Assembly: GCA_034231615.1 (NCBI GenBank)
Contig: CM067314.1
Location: forward strand, 10,941,890 to 11,005,889
Origin: Meghimatium bilineatum
Lineage: Eukaryota > Mollusca > Gastropoda > Stylommatophora > Philomycidae
Reading direction: 5' to 3'
DNA: 64,000 nucleotides
Shown: positions 11,501 through 21,600 of the stretch, in pieces
Layout of the letters: the number at the start of each line of letters is the position of its first letter
Numbering within the stretch: position 1 is the first letter of the stretch
Position numbers and translations under genes: made by a program
Notes under the pieces: model-generated
Databases searched by the model: none
Seen by the model: the letters and a program-made list of their open reading frames with translations, nothing else
What the model was told of the DNA's origin: nothing

Positions 11501-11555
11501 TGTTCAGGGTGGGTTTGTTTAAAATTTACACTTCGACATTTAAAAAAACCCAATC

Positions 11556-11640
11556 CTTACTGGGGATCAAACACTGGACCTCGCATGCGCAAGAACAATG
11601 CCCACACCTCTCGGCCATGTGCCCTACAGCCCAAAAATTA
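11556..11640 (-). repeat. tRNA-like SINE head
   Basis: The minus strand has AGGGCACATGGCCGAGAGGT (A-box-like) and GTCCAGTGTTTGATCCCCAG (B-box-like) at tRNA spacing. There is no clear cloverleaf or discriminator, so a SINE head or tRNA pseudogene rather than a tRNA gene. Confidence 0.45.
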
Positions 11641-11683
11641 GTTGGGCCACCTTTACCGATTGAGGATCTCATACACAGATGAA

Positions 11684-11842
11684 TGTCCATGTGGATCTAG
11701 AACACATACTTCAGGACTGCTCAACATACAAAGAGCAGAGACAGCAGACCTGGCGAGAGGATACAGACTTGAGGCAAAATCTATGGGGCAGCCACTCTGA
11801 CCTGGAGAAGACGGTGGACTTCGCCTTGACGACGGGCTGACA
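11684..11842 (+). pseudogene. Jockey-like LINE, C-terminal fragment
   Basis: CPCG in one frame, then LEHILQDCSTYKEQRQQTW and LRQNLWGSHSDLEKTVDFAL ending at a stop in another. This is the zinc-knuckle-like tail (CPCG...EHILQ.C...R...W...LWG...L..T..F....GL) after the RNase H domain of these elements. One frameshift separates the parts. Confidence 0.75.
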
Positions 11843-11849
11843 CTATAGC

Positions 11850-12600
11850 GGTCATCACAGTTGCTGATCGCAGAAAAAGTGTTTTGTCACTGATCAATAT
11901 TTTGTCCCTTTATTTACTAGTGTAACTATCATTTTCAATTGTGTTTGAATTCTCAGGGATAATACCACTGCGCAACTGTAAATATTCCTTCAGAATTCAC
12001 TTGTCCTGCCAGTTTTTATTCATATATATATGTATTATCTATAAACCAGTCTAGTTTGTAGGGGAACGACCTTGGATCGTTCATCACTTGGATCACTCAA
12101 AAGAGTTCTCCGGCAATTTCTATCTTCAGCGATGAAAAATCCAAACATGTCCAGTCTGCATATATCAAACACCTCAGTGAAACCACAAATCTGTATTATA
12201 TAGCAATCATTTATTCTGAATGATTTTCTCGTGTTCATTTATTTTTATGTATGTGATGCAAGATTCCATCTCTGTTCATGATCCAAGAATACGGAAACAC
12301 TAAAGACTTGATTGAGTGTAAGATACCATGTTCAAATGTACACATAAATGTATGTGATCAACAATTTCACAATTATTGAATGTACATAAGATGTGCTGTA
12401 CAATAAGTACAGCTTTTCTGTGATAAAAATGAAGAAACCAAAAAAAAATTTTATGAAACGGGTCTCACCAGAATCCTTGTTTGCAAATAAAATTTTGTAA
12501 TTACATTGACATGATTTATTTTAACTATATATTTGGATTGTTGTTTTCAAATCTTGTACCTGTAATCAATTTCCAAATAGATCTATTATATTTGCACCAC
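11850..12600. other. No recognisable feature
   Basis: AT-rich; no repeat match except the R1 piece that starts at about 12600. Confidence 0.4.
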
Positions 12601-12715
12601 ATGGCTTCCACAAGCCAACATCCCAAAATCTCCTTAGTCGCCTCTTACGACATCGTGGTAGGTAAGAGTTGCTATTCTTTGCTCCTCCTTCAGGCCCTGA
12701 CAACACACAGGTGAT
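12600..12715 (-). repeat. R1 fragment (distal part of form B)
   Basis: CTCCTTAGTCGCCTCTTACG, GTTGCTATTCTTTGCTCCTC, TTCAGGCCCTGACAACACAC: the part of R1 farthest from the GAA-type end. Confidence 0.75.
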
Positions 12716-13002
12716 AGCATAGGACTCCAGAATGGTGAAGATTTGTATTATTCTTCAAGCATCTTCAACAACTTCTCAACCATTGTAGAGTGAGATCGAA
12801 ATCTTAGTAGGTTTAGTCGAAAGGGAACTCAAGATTATCAGTTGTGACAAGGGACAGTTAGAATTGGACTGAGAAAGATTATACTGCTTCCGTGAATTCA
12901 ATATGATTTGGGGGTGGTGAAGTTTCACAAGAGCCCATCTGTACCTTATTCACTTCTTATATGCATGGCAAGTTTCAGTGTTGATAACTAATCCTTGTTA
13001 TC

Positions 13003-13649
13003 CTGCGGGGGCTACCGACTCCTACCAGGAGCGTACACGTGGCAGATAGTGGAAAAACTTCTAGAGGCCCGCTGTGAATAATCCTCTGGGCAAATAAGCA
13101 GCTGCTGACCACGAGGATGGGGAGAGATAGCACCGCACCGATACCCCGTGTGTTCAGTGACTGTCAGTAGCAAGCGAGTATGGAGTGATACCACTCCAGG
13201 AACATACCAATTGGGGGGGGGGGGTTTAAGGGGGAAACACTTTGGTAGGAAAGACTCACAAGTCCAGTAAGACAGCTTTCCTAAGAAAGAACACTCTATT
13301 AGACAGCCCAGATAGAAAATCACAACTCAGCCTGCCGAATATGGAGTGTTATGATGGTGCAGATACTGGGAGAAATTAGGGCACACACGCTATTACAGAA
13401 ATGTGGTCATGTGTCAAGTAACCCTGTCATCATGACACAGAAATGTGGTCATGTGTCAAGTAACCCTGTCATCATGACACAGAAATGTGGTCATGTGTCA
13501 AGTAACCCTGTCATCATGACACAGAAATGTGGTCATGTGTCAAGTAACCCTGTCATCATGACACAGAAATGTGGTCATGTGTCAAGTAACCCTGTCATCA
13601 TTCCTATCAGCAAAAACAGGGGAGGAGGCAGGGCCCATCCAAGCGACCA
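13003..13649 (+). mobile_element. LINE 5' region (presumed 5' UTR)
   Basis: A GC-richer block beginning near CCTGCGGGGGCTACCGACTC directly precedes the LINE endonuclease frame. It contains a 12-G run at 13213-13224 and the 42 bp array. Its role as 5' UTR/promoter is inferred from position. ORFs on either strand have no family resemblance. Confidence 0.5.
13399..13602. repeat. Minisatellite, 42 bp x 5
   Basis: Five virtually identical units start AAATGTGGTCATGTGTCAAG at 13399, 13441, 13483, 13525 and 13567. 42 bp keeps frame (14 codons, KCGHVSSNPVIMTQ), which produces the ORF at 13351-13818; I do not regard that as a gene. Confidence 0.97.
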
Positions 13650-14243
13650 GTGTCTGCTAACCAAGAGGTCAGGGGAAAGCAGAGTAGTGCTACTGACAAA
13701 ACCAAATGTCTCAGAGTTGCTCAGTGGAATGTGGAAGGAGTGCGAAACAAAAAGCCTGAGCTACAGGATTTCCTGGGGGAAAACCAGATCGATATGTGCA
13801 TACAAGAGACGCACCTAAAGGACACACAGAGATTCTTTATTCAAATTTATGAGTCCCTCCGCCCACAATCGATCCAGAAGAGAGTCAAAGGAGGTATACT
13901 GACAGTTAATACATCAATACCATCAAAAAGATCAGATGCTGTCTGGCTGAGAAATATCAGTCACAAACTGCTACAGTCTTCCTGTCACAAAAATATAATT
14001 TTGTACACTAAAGATAAAGGAATCGAGTCACCTAATAGTGGGTGACTTTAATGGCCTCTCAACAAGCGGGTGCTACGAGTATATTGATCAAAGGGGTGAA
14101 GAGATAGAAGACTGGATGATGGAAAATAAACTAATTCTAATAAACCAGCCAGACGATACACCAACATTCTACTCCAGAGCCTGGAAAAAAACTAGCTCAC
14201 CAGATCTCGCCATGGCAACAGATGAATGCTTGTTACACATTTA
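13650..14243 (+). pseudogene. Jockey-like LINE ORF2, endonuclease domain (3'-truncated)
   Basis: CLRVAQWNVEGVRNKKPELQ (N of the AP-endonuclease-like fold), then IDMCIQETHLKD with the catalytic Glu (QET). A frameshift at about 14035 is followed by GDFNGLSTSG (catalytic GDFN) and DDTPTFYSRAWKKTSSPDLA. The strand between QET and GDFN is degraded. RT and RNase H are absent: the element stops at 14243, where foldback-type repeat begins. Inactive. Confidence 0.88.
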
Positions 14244-14249
14244 ACATTT

Positions 14250-14530
14250 ATAAACATAAATAACATAGAGACAGGACAACAATGTTTCAAATAGTAGCTT
14301 ATACAAGTACATTACAGTAAGAAGCATGAACATACATGAAAATAATTATTACGGCTGGCTCCTGAACCAAGTCCGTTCTAGCAGCACAAAATAATCTTGT
14401 AATTCAAGTAAGCAGGTTTTTCGTACTCAGGATGCAGCCATCAACTCAGCATTATTGGATGTCATTTTATTGGCATTATTTACATTCGGTAGTTAACCAT
14501 TGCTTTCTGAACAGTCCAGATGCACAATTG
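14250..14530. repeat. Relative of the 9.8 kb foldback element
   Basis: TAAACATAAATAACATAGAG equals the foldback spacer; CAAGTCCGTTCTAGCAG and AATTCAAGTAAGCAGGTTTT match one arm. The final third (AACCATTGCTTTCTGAACAG) recurs at 38410-38430. Confidence 0.65.
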
Positions 14531-14879
14531 CCGGCGGTGAGATTTTAAACTGGCACAATCGTGTTCTGTATCTTGTCATCATAGAGCCAGACATCTATTC
14601 TACAACCAACAGAAACCATCTCTATTTATGAACACTTGCCATGTAAACAAAATTTGATGTTATTTTATTGTAGACATTTATATCACAAAGCAAATGTGAA
14701 CAGAAGATTTCTGCTACAAAAAACTAACAACCATCAGACAGTTAATATAAGCAATCTCGTAGCACAAAACACTGGTGAGTGGGAAATGAGACAAATACTA
14801 TATAACACTTTCAGGTAATGTAGACAATAATTTAGTACCTTACGATAATCCCTGACGATACCCATACCGTAGTGGCTAA

Positions 14880-15060
14880 CCGTAACATTTTGCTCACCAG
14901 CAATCCAAAGCGTACTTATCCGCCATTTTATACAATATTACATTTGAGATCTCCAATGTTTCATGATAAAAACTCATCTGCAATGCATATATCTGTATTC
15001 CACACGTGCCGTCATTTTTACACAACAAAATTTCCTGGAAACGCCATTTTTAGCTATATA
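14880..15060 (-). mobile_element. TTAA MITE M1, partial
   Basis: TAACATTTTGCTCACCAGCA, then AATCCAAAGCGTACTTATCC, CATGATAAAAACTCATCTGC and ACACAACAAAATTTCCTGGA follow M1 in reverse with an internal deletion. Confidence 0.75.
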
Positions 15061-15540
15061 ACACTATCAAATTTACTGTCTATGGTTTTTTTTGTTACAG
15101 ATTTGGGATAATTTAATTGTGCTGAATCCAAAAATCACTTTGGTTTTTCTTAATCAGGTCAGGTTTTTTAAAATCTATAATGATGTTTTTTTTAAAGGTG
15201 GGTCATATTCCATGTCAAATCAATCAGTAAAATGACAATTTCTACACATTTGATCAAAAGCGGTTTTTTTTCTCCTTGTTTAAAAGGATAACTGATATAG
15301 AAAGCAAGTATTTTATTGTCACGTATGGATATTTTCACGCGATATGTTGCAAAATTTCTAAATCTACCTTGGAATGTAAAAATTATGACGATTTCACGTT
15401 TAAATTTACTAGTATTGCTTACAAAAAGTTGTATTTTTTTAAGGTTTCAAGTGATTCAAATGGTTTCAACTAGATCATCTTGTAGAAATAAGCCTAACAT
15501 CTTCTGCTACATCTGACAGTACACACATCACTTTTTATCG
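15060..15540. other. No recognisable feature
   Basis: T-rich; no coding pattern or repeat match recognised. Confidence 0.4.
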
Positions 15541-15544
15541 CAAC

Positions 15545-16545
15545 AGGCAAAAGAGTTCCTCCATTTTTTCTTTGAAGAGAAGGACATGGTTTACTGTACA
15601 GATATTGTTCACCTTCTGCAGAAGCTTGGAGTGCAACATTATGAACCCAGAGATTGGAGACTGTTCATTGACAGCTGCAAGAGATCACTAAAATGTGTTC
15701 TGCTTCACAATGGCAATCAGTTGGCTTCTGTACCCCTTGCTCACTAGACTACACTGAAGAAGTGTGAAGTATGTGCTGGATAAAGTTTCTTATTATCAGC
15801 ATGAGTGGTATATTTGTGTTGACTTGAAGATGGTGAATTTCCTATTGGGACAACAGTCTGGCTTTACAAAATACCACTGCTTTCTGTGCATGTGGGATAG
15901 TAGGGACAGGTCTCAGCACTATACCAAGAAGGACTGGCCTTCGTGAGAAGAATTGGTGCCGGGTAAATCAAACAACATCGTCAACAATCCTCTGGAAGAC
16001 AGAAACAAGATACTATTCTCACCGCTGCATATCAAGTTTGGCTTGATTAAACAGTTCACCAAAGCCCTGGACATGGATGGTGGCTGCTTCACATACTTGT
16101 GCTGCGCTTTTCCAGGATTAGCCATAGAGAGGTTGAAAGGTAGTATTTTTAATGGTCCTCAAGTTCATCAGAGATCCTGAGTTTGAAAAATCAATGAACA
16201 AATTGGAAGCATGGAAGGCCTTTGTTCTGGTTGTGAAGAATTTTTTGGGCAACACCAAAGCCAGTAACTATGAAGAAGTTGTCAACAATATGCTGACTGA
16301 TTTCAAAAACCTTGGATACAACATGAGCATAAAAATGCATTATTTATTTTCACATATGGATCGGTTTCCTGAGAATCTTGGATCAATGAGTGATGAGCAG
16401 GGAGAAAGGTTCTATCAGGACATAAAAGACATGGGAGAACAGGTATCAAGGACATTGGGATGCAGTAATGATGGCTGATTACTGCTGGACTCTGAAGAGA
16501 GACATCCCTGCTGCTGAGCACTCGAGAAAGTCGAAGAAATTGAAG
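15545..16545 (+). pseudogene. Decayed ORF of an unnamed repeated protein family
   Basis: Coherent protein pieces run in order over 1 kb: EPRDWRLFIDSCKRSLKCVL, GFTKYHCFLCMWDSR, LVPGKSNNIVNNPLEDRNKI, LFSPLHIKFGLIKQFTKALD, KAFVLVVKNFLGNTKASNYE, LFSHMDRFPENLGSMSDEQG followed by ERFYQDIKDMGEQ, and MADYCWTLKRDIP. At least four frameshifts or stops separate them. I recall such proteins as multi-copy, uncharacterised entries in invertebrate genomes and infer a DNA transposon or multicopy retrogene. The acidic/His-rich blocks could be catalytic. No introns are apparent. AATAAA-type signals follow near 16640. Confidence 0.6.
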
Positions 16546-16559
16546 TTTATTTCTTGAAT

Positions 16560-16890
16560 TTTGCTCAGTGATGACATAATTTACATGTCCTTAGCTTTTT
16601 CAATGTCTTCTCTTCATTTATATAATTCCATGTTTGCAACATTTAATAAATACATTCTGTTAAATACTTTTTATGTGAGAAATATAACACATAAATCAAC
16701 TACTAATATCACCAAAATCTAGTTATGAATAGAAGGCTATAGTCAGAGAATTGAATTATATAAAATCAATTTAGAAAAAAAACCCTGACTGATTGAGAAA
16801 AATGTATGTCATTTTTGGATTCAGTTGCACAAAATGCTCCTAATTCTGTTAAAATTATAGACAACTTTCAACCTCATTTTTTTTTTGTAA
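16560..16890. other. No recognisable feature
   Basis: AT-rich flank of the preceding decayed ORF. Confidence 0.4.
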
Positions 16891-16894
16891 ACCA

Positions 16895-17075
16895 GGGTAA
16901 TTATTGTATTTCCGTATTATCCAATCTATCGTAGCATTTTCGATGATCGTCAAAATTGGACACCAAGGTTCTATAACGGAAATTCTCAACCTTTACTCAA
17001 CCTTCCACTTGTCAGACGTTTCATGTGGAACTAGTCCACTCTGCGTACACATTTCACTGCAATCTGTAATAGAAA
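16895..17075 (-). mobile_element. M1 MITE fragment
   Basis: TATCGTAGCATTTTCGATGA, CGTCAAAATTGGACACCAAG and GTTCTATAACGGAAATTCTC resemble the M1 left part in reverse; termini lost. Confidence 0.55.
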
Positions 17076-17257
17076 GTCATAGGGCTTAATGTTCAATAAC
17101 TGCTTTGACAGACACCATTGAAATAGAAGTATTTGTAATCATATGCCCAAGATACATAAACCTGCTGATGAAGATTGAAGTTGTTCATAAGCAAATTTAC
17201 CACCAAAGTCAGAAATGTTGGTGTAAATAAAAGTGACACATCTGTTTTTTTTGTGTG

Positions 17258-17505
17258 GATTAAACGGTAACGGTAGGTCCCAGGTCTTCGTGTACTAAGC
17301 CTCAGCAACTATTAGGTGGGGTGGCCAGCTCCCTTCCTTGCTGTCTTAACTCATGCGCCGGTACTCATTTACAGCTGAATTGACTGGAGGAGTGGTCCTT
17401 GCAGTGAGAAATCACAACCCAGAATTTTTTTTGTCTGGACGTGTTTTCGAACCTGGCACTATGTAACCCGGTGATAGCAAGCAAACTCACTATCTACTAG
17501 GACTC
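17258..17505 (-). mobile_element. tRNA-derived SINE, second family
   Basis: The minus strand has a weak A-box-like TAGATAGTGAGTTTGCTTGC, and GTGCCAGGTTCGAAAACACG with a good B box (GGTTCGAAAAC). The body contains CAATTCAGCTGTAAATGAGT, AGACAGCAAGGAAGGGAGCT and GGCCACCCCACC. Different body from S1. Confidence 0.65.
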
Positions 17506-17514
17506 CTTTCTGGA

Positions 17515-17685
17515 TTACATTCTGCTAAAAATCTAGTAAACACAGTAGCATTACATCTCTCAAACTGAAGAGCTCTGGTTTCTACCATATTTGATGCAGA
17601 AGGGACCTGATAGGTAGATTGAAAGATAGATTGTCCTTCTACAAAACAGATCAGGTGGGAGTTTGAGAACAAACATAAAGATAGA
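17515..17685 (+). repeat. R1 copy, diverged
   Basis: CTGGATTACATTCTGCTAAA, AATCTAGTAAACACAGTAGC, then CAGATCAGGTGGGAGTTTGA with GAAC: the R1 end module, interrupted by about 60 bases of other sequence. Confidence 0.6.
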
Positions 17686-17878
17686 AATAAATTACAGCAG
17701 GTTTGAAGTTGACAAAAAATAACATGCATGTGGATTCAGTTTTCACATAAAAATAAACATCAAAAATGTAACACCTGACAAAATTCACATCATTCTTTCA
17801 AATAAAATCCCTATATAGCACATCCTTTTATAAACAAATGAACTTGTCTCACAACACTTCTCAAAATACAAAATTATA

Positions 17879-17891
17879 TTTATTCTTTATT
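17879..17891 (-). promoter_or_regulatory. Candidate ATIC polyadenylation signals
   Basis: Two minus-strand AATAAA hexamers lie side by side about 660 bases past the ATIC stop, the first clear ones I see. No transcript evidence; an earlier variant signal is possible. Confidence 0.3.
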
Positions 17892-18551
17892 TTGTATACT
17901 CTATATAGCAAATTTCTGTTATTACATCAATAATTTGTTGGTTAAGACCAACTTGTTAAAATGGGATTTGACTAATCACATTCTTGTTCACATCTGGTAC
18001 ACACATTCTGTTATATGCATGCAAATGATAAATCAAGTGCCATGCTCAATGCTTCTCCACAACTCTCTTGTCACTTTTGTTTATAAATTCATTTGGAGGC
18101 TTCATTTTGTGCCACAGTGACAACCTATCCAGAAATTTCTGTTTTCCTCTGTCTCTTCTCCCCTTGATCATTCTGATGGTTACTAAATGTTGAAGTTTTA
18201 CTTTTCTCATGCAAAAGATAGCTACAGTTAAATTATATACAAAATTATCAATGATTCAATGTATCTCAGATTACTAAATGCAACAAGTAAAAGAAAATAT
18301 TGCAACAAGAAAAAAGTTACAGTAAATAACGTAAAACAAAACTTTTAAAGAAAATTGTGCCCACAGATAAGTAAACAAAAAATACTTTTGAAAAAATACA
18401 TCCATATTACTGAAAAGAGAATATTTTATGTACACACAAAAAGTCAGACCTCCAATAGTAATATCATGCAAGTTGTTCAGATGTATAAACTGGAATTATC
18501 CCTGACAAACGTATTACTTCTCAACAAACCAACATCAGATTGTCGAAGATT

Positions 18552-18671
18552 TTAATGATGAAACAACCTCAGGTTGGTGTGAGCGAATGCAATGTTGTGG
18601 TCATTGCAAGCCTCTATAACAACATTATCATTGGTAGAACCTGCAGGAGATGCTATAAACTCCACCCCGCT
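18552..18671 (-). CDS. ATIC: ATIC terminal coding exon and stop
   Basis: Encodes [20 protein letters not shown], then [10 protein letters not shown] and a TAA stop at 18552-18554. LRLFHH is the canonical C-terminus. Acceptor TTCACAG. The 3' UTR runs to lower coordinates. Confidence 0.96.
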   Translation of the reverse strand, partial: SGVEFIASPAGSTNDNVVIEACNDHNIAFAHTNLRLFHH

Positions 18672-21600
18672 CTGTGAACAAAACAAAAAAACAATATATA
18701 ATAATAATGACCAACTACTACAACTGATTTCCTATTCTTCATTAGCTCTAGTCTACTAATATTACTAATATCTGTTTACCACTACAGTGAAATCCCATTA
18801 CTAATATCTGTTTACCACTACAGTGAAATCCCATTACTAATATCTGTTTACCACTACAGTGAAATCCCATTACTAATATCTGTTTACCACTACAGTGAAA
18901 TCCCATTACTAATATCTGTTTACCACTACAGTGAAATCCCATTACTAATATCTGTTTACCACTACAGTGAAATCCCATTACTAATATCTGTTTACCACTA
19001 CAGTGAAATCCCATTACTAATATCTGTTTACCACTACAGTGAAATCCCATTACTAATATCTGTTTACCACTACAGTGAAATCCCATTACTAATATCATAT
19101 TTACTACTATATGTTCCTACTATATTATATATATCCTACTATACTATATGTTCCTGTAGTGACAAATAGGGCATCAACTAGTGCTATCCAGTTTCAGCGA
19201 TGTGATACATGCTCAATGTTAGGGAACACCACAATTTACTAAGGACACAAGGGCTGGTGCAACACAGAGCAATAATGGGGGAGAAACCAGATTCATAAGG
19301 AGTGTTGCAGCATAATACAAATCACATTAACGACATCAACAGAAACTGACGTTTCGACTAAATGTCTTCATCAAGAAGGAAAAAACAAACAAAATATGGA
19401 TATTACAAAAAGAAAATCATTATGCAAGAGAGCAGCAAAATTTAATCTCTTGTTTTTGTGTTTGTGATGAATGTTGGTTGACATCCTTTGGCTGTAAAGA
19501 AACTTAATCGCTGCTTGTTGGTAGAATTTTGACAGATTCACACCAGCCATGTTGTCAACTGACTGTACAGGACACTAAGCATACAAAGATTCACACCAGC
19601 CATGTTGTCAACTGACTGTACAGGACACCAAGCATACAAAGAGAATGACCATTTGTTCATCGATGTGTATGAATGACATCAGCAATGATGTCTTCAAGCT
19701 CCTCATGTGCTGGCATAGGTGACGCAGCACGGACGAGTTTCATTTGAATAAGCCTCATAGAAGATGACATTTCAAGTCTCTCCTCCGGATTTACTGGGTG
19801 TAACCAAATAAACCCTAACCCTAACGAGCACCATACTTAAAGAAGAGGAAGTAACAGGCTGCAAGACCATACAAGAACTAAAACTGCAGGCAGCGGACCG
19901 CAACAAATGGAGAATCAAAACTTCTGCCCTATGTGTCGCCTGCAGTACGAAAGGAACAAACTAACTAACCAAATCCTGGTTCCCCGGAGAACACACGGAA
20001 TGTCACTCTACTTTTCCAATAGATCGATTTTATACGAATTTTTAAAGACCACGATGTCAATGTGTACAATTTTGCGTGCACCCTCGGTAATGGCGGACAA
20101 GTGCGCTCTGGATTGCTGGTCAGCAAAGTGTTAATGGACAGATTATTGGTATTTACCACTGCTAATTTGCTGTCACAGGCTGATTATATTTCACAGGAAG
20201 CAAACAAACAATGTGGCCTGCCATGCATACTGCAAGAAGCAAGTTTTGAAGTTTTGGAGATGGAGTTGGATGTTCCTGCATTCCATGGATCAAGGTGAAT
20301 CAAAAGCCATTGCAAAGATGGATGTGCCACACCAAAAAATATCTCAGCCAAACTATAAACTATGACACAATGCATTCTGTTCTCTGGATTACATCCTGCT
20401 AACAGGATGTTTAATAACAAATGTAGATGAACTTATTTACAAAACTTGCATATATCATGAATGCATCAATATCAATAATACAACATGACAGGTAAGGCAA
20501 AGTCAACTTACCTGATACGCTCGATCTATATTATCTCTAAATGGAAAGAAAGCATCAGAACTGAGGGAAACCCCTTTCAGCTTGGAAATCCAATCTTTTC
20601 TTTCTTCCTGTATTAAACAAGTACAATGAGAAAATCAATCAAATTACAAGATGCAACAAAAATAGATAGCAAAGTCTGCAAACAAACAAGAAATAACAAA
20701 AATGAATATATAGCAAAGAATAACTAATAAATAGCACAGAAAAACAAATGGCAAAGAATCTATATATATATATAAATTAACAACTCAGTCTTTGATGTTG
20801 GCCATGGACTCCTAAACTACATGAAAGATATGGATGAAATTTTGCATGGTTATAAATCAGGTCTAATGGATAGTGCATAAAAATCTGGTGGATTTTTTTG
20901 TGGAAACTTATGAAAAAGTTGGTGATCACTGTCCTGTAGTCCAGTAAAGCTGCCCATTGCACAAAGGTCAAGAACCTCTAAGACAGTGGCCATATTCTTT
21001 GCACCCTAAAAGTCACTACCTATGGCAAGCCTGGAATTTAAACAGTGGCCCTATCCAGGCACTGCTTGTCACACAGGCAAGATTTATAGATAGATTTCTA
21101 TAATTTTGTATAGATAGATTATAATTTTGTATAGGTAGATTTATCCAGACCAGATTTTGTAATAAACCTGGTCACATGACACTGATGTACATTTGTTAAA
21201 GAAACGTGATTGTGTTTGTTGACTGATAATGTTTAACATGAGCAGACTCGACGAATGAACAACTACCTTCAGGCAACGTAAATCTGGGCATCTGCGGCTA
21301 TATCTATAGGGACATAATATAGAAGCGCAAAGATCAAGCATGTTTGACCATGGTTAGCTGTGAGGTTGTTGACCAGTGTGTAAAGAAAAGGAACCAGTTC
21401 TCACGTACAGTTGGCCTACTAGTGATATGGTTACAGACGTCCACTGTTCAGGGAAAGTGGTAAAAACACTGAACGTATTAGTTACCACCACCACTAATCA
21501 GATGTGTCTGGCCATTGGTGCAGGGTAAAACAATACAATTCCGTTCTCTGGACTACATCCTGCAGGATATTAAGTGGGACCATTGTACTGCTATAAGAGA

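Noticed and set aside
13351..13818. 155-codon ORF with KCGHVSSNPVIMTQ repeats as a repeat protein
   Set aside because: Product of the 42 bp minisatellite. The real LINE reading frame downstream is a different one.
19811..19825. Telomere-like AACCCTAACCCTAAC
   Set aside because: Only about two and a half units; chance or a minor interstitial trace.
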